The notes beneath the pieces are model-generated. The model was not told where the DNA came from. It made no database searches and saw nothing but the letters and a program-made list of their open reading frames with translations. This document shows, piece after piece, positions 1-5,242 of a stretch of DNA of 5,242 nt. Position numbers and translations under genes: made by a program. Position 1 is the first letter of the stretch. Every line of letters begins with the position of its first letter. The DNA lies in contig JAULZZ010000111.1 in assembly GCA_032117095.1 (NCBI GenBank), positions 1-5,242 on the forward strand, in the 5' to 3' direction. This stretch comes from REEB470 sp032117095. GTDB taxonomy: Bacteria; Bacillota; Bacilli; Paenibacillales; YIM-B00363.

Positions 1-3000
1 ACTTGGCCGTACAATAGCTTAACGGGATACTTCGATACGGGCAAGATGTGCCCGTCGTACCTACGCGCGGGAGTACGCCTTTGTACTGCCCGTCGTCGTA
101 CGCCATGCTTTGTGTAGGGCAATCTCCAGAATCATATTGACTCGTCCACACACCAGTGTACGCATACATGCCGATGATCGTGTGGTCACACGTCAACGTG
201 GCAGTCATCGCATTCGTTTGCGTCGTATAGTACCCTCTGTCTTCTGCATACGGGGTGTCTGTGATGGACGAGCGCGTTAATGTGCCACAGTACCCGTTGG
301 AACAATACGCGTACGTATTCGGCGGAACAGTCTGTTGTGTTTCGACGGTATGGCTTGCTGTTTGGGTGTACTCGTATGTTTTGAGGTCCCATATGTCGAG
401 TGTGGGGCGCATATTTGCAGTAGTAAAGCGGTTCGTGAGCGTGACCTTGTTGTTGCGCATTTCGTCGGTTGTCGTGCGATTCAAATTTGGATCCAGCATG
501 AGCAGGACATCGACGTCGGGTGGATTCGGAGGGGTGTCGAGATACAGTGCACTGGACGGTTCGTAGTTGTCGACGACAAAATAGCCCGTATACGTGGCGC
601 GTGCGCCGTCGGATACCTCATAAAATTCGGCGAGGACTGCTTGTGTTGTCGTTTCTTGGGTTTCTACGACATATTGGTATTGCCCTACGTTCGTGAATGA
701 CATGGATTTTAGAACGTCGCCAGTTTGGTGATGCACCCACGTCTCGCACGTGCCGTCGTTATCTGCATCATAGTAAACGTTCATTACTTTCGTGAGAATC
801 GTATCGCCGTCTGTACTTTGGACGTCATACGCCATTTGGAGGGGGTCTAAACGACTGATTTGGGCACCATAGGGATGGGCGATAATGGCAGGGGGATGGT
901 CAGGAACGATCTCGTAGGTGACGTCATAGGGGTCTGACCAGCGGGTGAGCGTCTGCCCATTTCCATAAGGAATCGTTCGTTTTCCGCGTAGGTGCAACGT
1001 GTACGTGCCCGCTTTTTTGTGGGTGAATATTTTGTGTAGCCGATTGTTTTGGCAATAGCCCGTCCGACAGCGGAGCGCACTGTCTTCAGCATCGCCGAAC
1101 GAAAAAGAAGTGATCTCTAAAGGGGCATGTTGTTCGACCCAAGGGTCGTTGGAGGCCGTCGCTGTGACAGTCGCTTCTAGTGCGCGGTTGACTTTGAACA
1201 ACCCTTGAATGTCCATCGACAGAGCAGGCTTTGAGGCGTGAATGACAACGTGGCGAATGCGCACGGATTGTGTGCCGTCTGGGGCGGTCCACACGACTTT
1301 CACCTCCCGTAGCCCGACCATGGATTCAGCGAACGCATAGGCACTATTAAAAAAATCGTCTGTATCAATACGGTTCTCGTCTATATATACGTCCTTGGTG
1401 AACGATGAATAACTTGGGGCGGGAGTGCAATCGGAAGAAGGAATGTATGTCGGAGCGACCTCGGTGACGGGAAAAGGCACGGTATCGTACCAATCGAGGG
1501 GCCACGTGGTTTGGGGTTGAATGTATAAGGGAGGAGCATCCGCCGTCATACAATCATTCGCCGGTGGGATGTGGACGACAGACAGTTCTTTGGTCATCTC
1601 GGATGTACGGTACAGACGCAGGGCACGATCGAAAATCTTTTGGGTGATGCGAAAGCGAATGACTTGGCGTGTCAACGTGGTTGCAGAAAATTTACTGGTG
1701 ATAAACGTGTGCAAGAAAGATTGTACGGCGGATTTGTCGAGTGCGCCAGGGGTTGGGGCGCTTCGCTGGGGCACAGCAGGCTCGTAGGTCACGGTATGAC
1801 TCGATCCATCTGCGATGTTGGTGATGATAAATGTATAGCCGTCGGCGTCTTGTCCGTAACTCCAATCCTCATAGCCAATGCGTGAAGCAACGAACTCGGA
1901 CTTCTGTGCAAATACAATCTCGGGTACGATGCCAAACTGCGACTGCATGGTGCCGGTAGTAGAAGGGTGCACAAGCACTTTCACGGCACACGTTTGAGTC
2001 GAAAAAGAAGGGCTTTCAGCGGTATGATTGTGATAAAATGCTTGCACTTTTGCGGTCGTCGTATAAACCCATTGATCAGGCTGAGAACGATCGAGCGCAT
2101 CGGTATCGAGCACAAGCTCAAAGGTAGATTGACTGCGGTTTTCTGTGATGCGCACGCCGTCATTGGGGGAAGAGGAATGTAAAGTTTGGGTGCCGAAGGA
2201 TACGTGCCAAGCCGCAATATCGTGACGCGTATAATACAAAGCTTGGTTCATCGCAGAATTGACGTAGGATTCATCTTGGATCGTCCCCACCACTGCAATG
2301 CGCACGCGCATATACCGCTCATTGGTCAAAGATAAAGGTTGGGCATGGCTCAGTACGTGCGATGTGCATGTCAGTGCCGGCTTTACTTTTTCTGTGGGGG
2401 AAAAGCGTTGGAGCGGGAACGTTTGGAACCAGATGCTGCGAGACGACCAGCTGTAATGATACATCGTGCCTACGCCGGCTTCGCGTGTCGTCGGTGCTTG
2501 TTGGATCGCCATATATGCCCGTGGATCGGTATGTTCGGGGAGGGGGACGAACGGACGCGCATAATCGACACCACTTTGGATGGTAAATCCAAGGGAGCGA
2601 GTCAAGTTATCTCGTAACAGGCTGAACAAGGGGGACAACGGGTCTTCGGTACGCTGGGCGTCGTTGCGGTACACGTTTCCGGGATGAAGCGGGCCGTGAT
2701 GATTTCGATAAGAAGCAGGCAATGCATCCCACGGGTTGCGTATCCAGTGTTTGCGGGAGAGTGCCGTCGTTGTCTGGGCGTCATTGATAAAATAGCGGTT
2801 GTGGTACGGTTGCCCGCTTTCGGTGAAACCTACATACAAGTATTCTCCATAGGTGTACCGCCCATAATAGGCATCCCACACGTAGGCGTGCCCTTCGCCA
2901 TTGGGGGGGTCATTTACGGTAGCAGGGTCGCTGGCATCGGACTGCCACCCTTTTTTGTAGCGTTGGATACTTTCGGGGATGTGCGAGGCGTTCCCGTAGA

Positions 3001-3310
3001 CGATCCACTGCAGGGGACCGTGTGTTTTGCCGGTCCTGTTGACAGACCAAGTGTGATAATACAAGGGACTGTTGAATTTGAAGCCGTTCGTCGAACAGGG
3101 GCGAACTGCGTGCGGCAAGGGGCCATCGATCGTTTCTTCGTATCCGCAGGGGTTGGGGAAGCCATTGAGCCATGTCGCGTTGGCGTGCACCGAACCGTCC
3201 CCCGGCATCCCTGTCATGACAAGCACAAACGGCAATAGGAAGGAAAGCCCACGGCGGAGGAGCGCTTTGAAAAAAGCACGTCTTTGTAGCATGCGCTGTC
3301 GTCTTTTCAT
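1..3310 (-). CDS. Very large exported protein with PKD/Ig-like domains, 3' end outside window
   Basis: This is an uninterrupted minus-strand frame of 1103 codons, checked codon by codon, that runs off the left edge. The ATG at 3310 follows AAGGAG (3321-3326) by 10 nt. The N-terminus is an export signal: a very basic n-region including RRAFFK (residues 10-15), a hydrophobic stretch at about 21-33, and a likely cleavage site at ANA (43-45). The mature part opens with a Trp/Tyr/Gly-rich domain (about 46-250, e.g. YTYGEYLYVGF). Residues about 695-780 look PKD-like, with FSFGD at 736-740 and GTYTL at 768-772. A second beta-rich segment (about 804-920) carries DADNDGT (848-854), a DxDxDG calcium-loop-like motif, and ends near VVDNYEPSS. 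Two copies of a GY-G-L-R motif sit at 1005-1013 and 1074-1082. No catalytic motif was seen. The domain plan suggests a surface or secreted protein for adhesion or binding. The N-terminal part loosely recalls large proteins annotated with an 'Athe_2463' domain in Gram-positive mobile elements; that is a memory-based lead, not verified. The gene is certain; the function is unknown. Confidence 0.9.
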   Translation of the reverse strand, partial: MKRRQRMLQRRAFFKALLRRGLSFLLPFVLVMTGMPGDGSVHANATWLNGFPNPCGYEETIDGPLPHAVRPCSTNGFKFNSPLYYHTWSVNRTGKTHGPLQWIVYGNASHIPESIQRYKKGWQSDASDPATVNDPPNGEGHAYVWDAYYGRYTYGEYLYVGFTESGQPYHNRYFINDAQTTTALSRKHWIRNPWDALPASYRNHHGPLHPGNVYRNDAQRTEDPLSPLFSLLRDNLTRSLGFTIQSGVDYARPFVPLPEHTDPRAYMAIQQAPTTREAGVGTMYHYSWSSRSIWFQTFPLQRFSPTEKVKPALTCTSHVLSHAQPLSLTNERYMRVRIAVVGTIQDESYVNSAMNQALYYTRHDIAAWHVSFGTQTLHSSSPNDGVRITENRSQSTFELVLDTDALDRSQPDQWVYTTTAKVQAFYHNHTAESPSFSTQTCAVKVLVHPSTTGTMQSQFGIVPEIVFAQKSEFVASRIGYEDWSYGQDADGYTFIITNIADGSSHTVTYEPAVPQRSAPTPGALDKSAVQSFLHTFITSKFSATTLTRQVIRFRITQKIFDRALRLYRTSEMTKELSVVHIPPANDCMTADAPPLYIQPQTTWPLDWYDTVPFPVTEVAPTYIPSSDCTPAPSYSSFTKDVYIDENRIDTDDFFNSAYAFAESMVGLREVKVVWTAPDGTQSVRIRHVVIHASKPALSMDIQGLFKVNRALEATVTATASNDPWVEQHAPLEITSFSFGDAEDSALRCRTGYCQNNRLHKIFTHKKAGTYTLHLRGKRTIPYGNGQTLTRWSDPYDVTYEIVPDHPPAIIAHPYGAQISRLDPLQMAYDVQSTDGDTILTKVMNVYYDADNDGTCETWVHHQTGDVLKSMSFTNVGQYQYVVETQETTTQAVLAEFYEVSDGARATYTGYFVVDNYEPSSALYLDTPPNPPDVDVLLMLDPNLNRTTTDEMRNNKVTLTNRFTTANMRPTLDIWDLKTYEYTQTASHTVETQQTVPPNTYAYCSNGYCGTLTRSSITDTPYAEDRGYYTTQTNAMTATLTCDHTIIGMYAYTGVWTSQYDSGDCPTQSMAYDDGQYKGVLPRVGTTGTSCPYRSIPLSYCTAK

Positions 3311-3320
3311 TGCAATGGAA

Positions 3321-3326
3321 CTCCTT
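3321..3326 (-). promoter_or_regulatory. Ribosome binding site of the large exported protein
   Basis: AAGGAG on the minus strand lies 10 nt before the ATG at 3310. It supports this start, which also gives a complete signal peptide. I see no convincing -35/-10 pair directly upstream. A TATGAT hexamer on the minus strand at 3466-3471 has no good -35 partner at 16-18 bp. Confidence 0.8.
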
Positions 3327-3387
3327 TTTTGTGATGTACGTCTGCAAAACACGGCGTATGGCATCCAAGATCTTCGTATCGGCGTAC

Positions 3388-3437
3388 GCAAAAAGACACA
3401 CCCATACCAGGATAACCTGAATACGTGTGTGTCTTGC
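3388..3437 (-). terminator. Hairpin with 3' T run in the gap between the two minus-strand genes
   Basis: AAGACACAC (3393-3401) and GTGTGTCTT (3427-3435) form a perfect 9-bp stem around a 25-nt loop. The loop contains a second small stem, CAGG (3408-3411) with CCTG (3416-3419). Read on the minus strand, the stem runs into TTTTT and then GCG. This is a plausible intrinsic terminator about 77 nt past the stop codon of the TspO-like gene. The large loop and the short T run, which partly belongs to the stem, keep confidence moderate. It could instead be a leader structure of the large exported-protein gene. The rest of the 202-bp gap (3311-3512) shows nothing else I can support. Confidence 0.45.
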
Positions 3438-3512
3438 AACGTCATTCATGCATAATCGAACTTGCATCATACTAACACATCATGAAGAGGAACGCAAGAG
3501 GGCATGCGTCAC

Positions 3513-4352
3513 TTATGCGACTATTTTTCGGGGTAACCGCCTATTTTGTACAAATGCGTACAAGATGAATACCATCAGCACGCACAAAGATAAGATTACC
3601 GTATCGATGATGCGCTCGTATTGTCCGTTGAATCCTTCAGGCGTACTGTGCTTGATCCAGATGCCCAAATACGCCCATACAATGACGAGCCCATAGGCGG
3701 GATCACGAAACCGATAAATGATCGAAGAAGCGATCAGCAAACCGGTGAGGAGTACGACAATCGTCCACGTCTGTGGAGAAATCCCCCAACCATCCCAGCC
3801 GATGGCTTGAAGCAGTATCGTGATATTGGCGATCGTCGCTACGGTAATCCAGCCCAAATACACACGAAACGGCAGTTGGATCCACCACGTCTCTTTTGGC
3901 GACAGTTTCAGGCGCATGAGGGTGGAGTAAAGAAAAATCAACGTCACCAACAACAGGAGCATCACGCAAACCGATACTGCGACCATGCGGTAATGCCAAC
4001 ACAAAATCCACAATCCGTTGGCAATACAGCTGACAAGAAATAATGGGGTGATTTGGCGGGCGACGGGGAGCATCGTACCTTTGAAAAATCCTTCTAACTG
4101 GTAAAGGACAAAGGCCAGCAACAACGTATAGATAACTCCCCAAATGCTGAATGTCACCCCCGCCGGCGTAAATAAGTTGACATATTCATCGGATAATTGA
4201 CCTGTCGTGACCCCGTTGAGTGGCAACAATGTCGCTAACATGTTGAGTGTAATCATAAAAAGGAATGCACCTACGTTGGCGAGTTGCCACGTTCTCGTGC
4301 GATGGCGTACAGGGTTTGGGTATTTGGCGAGGTGCATTTTTTCTGTAGGCAT
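3513..4352 (-). CDS. TspO/tryptophan-rich sensory protein-like integral membrane protein
   Basis: This is a complete 279-residue protein ending in TAA. The ATG at 4352 follows a perfect AGGAGG by 11 nt. I read about eight membrane helices: roughly 23-45, 63-86, 100-118, 122-146, 157-183, 195-213, 217-234 and 248-268. The basic N-terminus (RHRTR) probably stays in the cytoplasm. Conserved-looking stretches are PLNG (44-47), TPAGVTFSIWGVIY (62-75), SCIANGLWILCWHY (108-121), LPFRVYLGWITVATIANIT (160-178) and DPAYGLVIVWAYLGI (217-231). From memory these match a family of about 260-280 residues in Bacillales and other bacteria, usually annotated tryptophan-rich sensory protein or TspO/MBR-like. 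Classical TspO has about 160 residues and five helices and binds porphyrins; whether this longer group does so is not established by the sequence. The gene is probably monocistronic, since a hairpin and a 202-bp gap separate it from the next minus-strand gene. The CDS is certain; the family is likely; the ligand is unknown. Confidence 0.9.
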   Translation of the reverse strand: MPTEKMHLAKYPNPVRHRTRTWQLANVGAFLFMITLNMLATLLPLNGVTTGQLSDEYVNLFTPAGVTFSIWGVIYTLLLAFVLYQLEGFFKGTMLPVARQITPLFLVSCIANGLWILCWHYRMVAVSVCVMLLLLVTLIFLYSTLMRLKLSPKETWWIQLPFRVYLGWITVATIANITILLQAIGWDGWGISPQTWTIVVLLTGLLIASSIIYRFRDPAYGLVIVWAYLGIWIKHSTPEGFNGQYERIIDTVILSLCVLMVFILYAFVQNRRLPRKIVA

Positions 4353-4363
4353 GATTTGGCATT

Positions 4364-4369
4364 CCTCCT
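4364..4369 (-). promoter_or_regulatory. Ribosome binding site of the TspO-like gene
   Basis: A perfect AGGAGG on the minus strand lies 11 nt before the ATG at 4352. The spacing is slightly long. The only closer ATG (4360-4362) is 1 nt from the site and too near to be used, so 4352 is the chosen start. Confidence 0.75.
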
Positions 4370-4423
4370 GAGCGTAGATGGGGAAAACAGATCGTCTTCG
4401 TGCGGGGAGTAAACTGGAATGTC

Positions 4424-4525
4424 ATACGAAACACGGGTTGAATACAGCCATCTTATTGGTTAGAACCCCTTTTTTCTCGCAAAAGGAAGCCGTCTCCAAA
4501 GATGTTTTTCATCCGTGTTTCGTAT
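4424..4525 (-). repeat. 13-bp perfect inverted repeat upstream of the TspO-like gene
   Basis: ATACGAAACACGG at 4424-4436 is the exact reverse complement of the 13 bases at 4513-4525, with 76 bp between the arms. Both arms lie downstream of the candidate minus-strand promoter (4547-4575). If that promoter is used, the arms would pair in the 5' leader of the TspO-like mRNA and close a loop of about 76 nt. They could alternatively be paired binding sites for a regulator. No known riboswitch or transposon end was recognised. Confidence 0.6.
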
Positions 4526-4546
4526 CCGCGTATGTAAGCCATTTCC

Positions 4547-4575
4547 AGTATACGACAGTGAAGCGGTTTCGCCAA
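4547..4575 (-). promoter_or_regulatory. Candidate SigA-type promoter for the TspO-like gene
   Basis: On the minus strand TTGGCG (4570-4575) and TATACT (4547-4552) are separated by exactly 17 bp. They match the consensus at 4 of 6 and 5 of 6 positions. Transcription would start near 4540 and give a leader of roughly 190 nt that contains the 13-bp inverted repeat. There is no experimental support, and the match is good but not exceptional. Confidence 0.4.
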
Positions 4576-4687
4576 CTCTGCAACAATAGGGAGCGTCGAA
4601 AACGAAAGGAATTGGATGATGAGGATATCATTGCTAGCGGAACGGTTGAAAAAAGCACCCGATTTTTTCGTGAAATACAGGAAGGAT

Positions 4688-4748
4688 AAAAAGTCCCCCC
4701 TTTCTCCTACGTCGCACAAAGACGGAGGCGCATTGGAGGGGGCGTTTT
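4688..4748. terminator. Nested GC-rich inverted repeat, possibly a bidirectional terminator
   Basis: The outer arms are AAAA (4689-4692) plus CCCCC (4695-4699) against GGGGG (4738-4742) plus TTTT (4745-4748), with a 2x2 mismatch between the blocks. Nested inside are CTCC (4704-4707) with GGAG (4724-4727) and GTC (4711-4713) with GAC (4721-4723). The structure ends in T runs on both strands, TTTT on plus and TTTTT on minus, as in bidirectional terminators. No gene clearly reads into it from either side. It may instead insulate the downstream plus-strand promoter or be a remnant of an older gene. Confidence 0.35.
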
Positions 4749-4828
4749 CCATGCCCCCATGCTACAGCACCACATTCAAGTCATATGTCTTATACCAAAA
4801 AAAATTTCATCCAGCATAAACATAAAGA

Positions 4829-4858
4829 TTGACATCGTTTTTTTTTTTTTTTTATAAT
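4829..4858 (+). promoter_or_regulatory. Perfect-consensus promoter with poly-T spacer
   Basis: TTGACA at 4829-4834 and TATAAT at 4853-4858 both match the housekeeping-sigma consensus in all six positions. The spacer (4835-4852) is 18 bp and consists of TCG followed by T only. The predicted start of transcription is near 4863-4865. A-rich DNA lies just upstream. The promoter reads toward the signal-peptide gene starting at 5151. The optimal spacer is 17 bp, so loss of one T would be expected to strengthen it, while larger changes should switch it off. Confidence 0.85.
4838..4853 (+). repeat. Homopolymeric T16 tract inside the promoter spacer
   Basis: There are sixteen consecutive T residues. 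The last one is also the first base of the -10 box, so a change in tract length alters spacer length without destroying either hexamer. Runs of this length are hypermutable by slipped-strand mispairing in bacteria. There is no GC-rich stem directly upstream, so this is not the T tail of an intrinsic terminator on the plus strand. Confidence 0.9.
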
Positions 4859-5008
4859 AAGGGTATACAATGAGGTGAGAAACGCTATGCGATGCAAAAT
4901 TGCACTCTCGCAAAGCATCTGGTGTGTGCGTTCGTTTTGCCACAAGGAGTACGGTCGGAGTATGTGCGATCGAATGCAGTTGACAAGTGGCGTGTACTGC
5001 GTGATGCA

Positions 5009-5020
5009 TACGTATACGTA
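5009..5020. repeat. 12-bp perfect palindrome
   Basis: TACGTATACGTA is its own reverse complement. It lies in the leader of the signal-peptide gene, about 145 bp downstream of the predicted transcription start. GCATATGC (5035-5042) is a second, shorter palindrome nearby. It could be a protein-binding site or chance; nothing in the sequence decides this. Confidence 0.5.
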
Positions 5021-5134
5021 CCCCTTAATTGGAAGCATATGCACGGAAAGTTTCTTTTCTTGTTGTGGGAAAGAAAAAAGGCTTTACCCGATCAAGTATT
5101 ACGTTCGAAATCTGCATTCATACCATGCGATGAA

Positions 5135-5140
5135 AAGGAG
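5135..5140 (+). promoter_or_regulatory. Ribosome binding site of the signal-peptide gene
   Basis: AAGGAG lies 10 nt before the ATG at 5151, the same hexamer and spacing as for the large exported protein on the other strand. It supports 5151 as a start, even though the frame is open further upstream. Confidence 0.7.
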
Positions 5141-5150
5141 CTGTTCCCTC

Positions 5151-5242
5151 ATGAAACCTTATTTTTTACGAAATCTCCTCTGTGTCAGTATCGCATTGTC
5201 GCTGCTCATCACGAGTGTGCAACTCCCCCTCCGTCAAGCAGA
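5151..5242 (+). CDS. Exported protein, N-terminal signal peptide only, cut by the right edge
   Basis: Only the first 30 codons are visible. The peptide starts MKPYFLRNLLCVSIALSLL, with a short basic n-region (K2, R7) and a hydrophobic core at about residues 8-26. A polar segment, PLRQA, follows; cleavage after RQA (residue 30) is possible. This is a typical Sec signal peptide or first membrane helix. The Cys at residue 11 is not in a proper lipobox, so a lipoprotein is unlikely. Transcription is expected from the consensus promoter at 4829-4858, placing production of this protein under the T16 tract. The in-frame start at 4887 would give a protein 88 residues longer with an internal hydrophobic segment; I consider that less likely. 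The product cannot be identified from what is visible. Confidence 0.75.
   Translation, partial: MKPYFLRNLLCVSIALSLLITSVQLPLRQA

Larger units (their letters stand above)
4353..4828. other. 476-bp divergent intergenic region without a convincing gene
   Basis: The region lies between the TspO-like gene on the minus strand and the T-tract promoter on the plus strand. Open frames of 67-103 codons exist on both strands, but they overlap each other and lack recognisable products. Only one (ATG at 4616, plus strand) has a reasonable ribosome binding site. What can be supported is a candidate minus-strand promoter, a 13-bp inverted repeat and a nested GC-rich inverted repeat, each listed separately. 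An A/T hairpin, GAAAAAA with TTTTTTC around an 8-nt loop, lies near 4648-4669. A-rich sequence (A8 at 4797-4804 and 4815-4828) precedes the -35 box of the plus-strand promoter and could act as an UP element. Confidence 0.5.
4859..5150 (+). other. Long leader with an in-frame upstream start (4887)
   Basis: About 285 nt separate the predicted transcription start from the ATG at 5151. The leader contains a good ribosome binding site, GAGGTGAG (4872-4879), 7 nt before an ATG at 4887. From there the frame is open and in phase with the ATG at 5151, adding 88 residues. The nearest in-frame upstream stop is TGA at 4830-4832. The added residues include 9 Cys, have no recognisable domain and would bury the signal peptide, so I favour 5151 as the main start. 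Possible hairpins are GATGC/TTGC with GCAA/GCATC (4891-4919) and GGGAAAG with CTTTACCC (about 5067-5089). No known riboswitch was recognised. Confidence 0.5.

Noticed and set aside
479..517. VWA-like strand DVDVLLMLD (residues 932-940) in the giant protein
   Set aside because: The hydrophobic strand resembles the first strand of a VWA domain, but the DxSxS metal-binding motif is absent (DPNLN follows).
2684..3238. 184-codon plus-strand frame
   Set aside because: Antisense to the giant-protein gene, no ribosome binding site and no recognisable domain.
2910..3470. 186-codon minus-strand frame overlapping the start of the giant-protein gene
   Set aside because: It lies in another frame of the same strand. 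The giant-protein frame has a ribosome binding site, a signal peptide and 1103 stop-free codons; this one has Arg/Gln-rich shadow composition.
3621..4043. 140-codon plus-strand and 146-codon minus-strand frames inside the TspO-like gene
   Set aside because: Both are shadows of the TspO-like gene, whose membrane helices and family-like motifs are clear.
4378..4689. 103-codon plus-strand frame
   Set aside because: No ribosome binding site before its ATG, it covers the inverted repeat and antisense promoter, and it has no recognised product.
4453..4752. 99-codon minus-strand frame in the intergenic region
   Set aside because: Its start lacks a proper ribosome binding site, it spans the nested inverted repeat and the candidate promoter, and the protein is not recognised.
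4616..4819. 67-codon plus-strand frame starting MMRISLLAERLKKAPDFF
   Set aside because: GAAAGGA lies 5 nt upstream, making this the best small-gene candidate in the gap, but the frame runs through the nested inverted repeat and an A8 tract and looks non-coding after about residue 27. Conservation in relatives would be needed to revive it.
4838..4853. T16 tract as an intrinsic terminator tail
   Set aside because: No GC-rich stem precedes it, and it sits exactly between perfect -35 and -10 boxes.
4980..5008. Second TTGACA at 4980-4985 as a promoter
   Set aside because: No acceptable -10 box is found 16-18 bp downstream.
4776..5044. Two minus-strand frames of 77 and 84 codons with a poly-Lys run
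   Set aside because: The Lys run is only the T16 tract read backwards; they are antisense to the promoter and leader.

Overview
The window looks like part of a chromosome, or of an integrated element, from a Gram-positive bacterium, most likely Bacillota/Bacillales. The evidence is the strong AGGAGG/AAGGAG-type ribosome binding sites, the SigA-type promoter hexamers, and a TspO-like membrane protein of a type I associate with Bacillales. I see no rRNA, tRNA, CRISPR array, transposase or insertion-sequence ends. The taxonomic call is an inference.

Layout. (1) Positions 3310 to 1, minus strand, hold one uninterrupted reading frame of 1103 codons that runs off the left edge. It encodes a very large exported protein with a basic, Tat-like signal peptide, an aromatic-rich N-terminal domain, PKD/Ig-like beta-sandwich segments and a C-terminal part with two copies of a Tyr/Gly motif. 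I checked this frame codon by codon and found no stop. Short ORFs elsewhere in this stretch, on either strand, are shadows. (2) Positions 3311-3512 are a 202-bp gap with a hairpin that resembles a minus-strand intrinsic terminator. (3) Positions 3513-4352, minus strand, encode a 279-residue integral membrane protein of the TspO/tryptophan-rich sensory protein-like group. (4) Positions 4353-4828 carry no convincing gene. They hold a plausible promoter for the membrane protein, a 13-bp perfect inverted repeat that would lie in its leader, and a nested GC-rich inverted repeat. (5) Positions 4829-4858, plus strand, form a perfect-consensus promoter (TTGACA, 18 bp, TATAAT) whose spacer is almost entirely a run of T. 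(6) A leader of about 290 bp follows, then a gene that begins at 5151 with a signal peptide and is cut by the right edge. The frame also stays open upstream to a second start at 4887, which has its own good ribosome binding site.

The most interesting element is the promoter with the T16 tract. Gain or loss of T residues by polymerase slippage would change the -35/-10 spacing, so this is a candidate ON/OFF or graded phase-variable switch for an exported protein. A second huge exported protein lies on the opposite strand about 1.8 kb away, which suggests a cell-surface or secretion locus. The function of neither exported protein can be read from this sequence alone.
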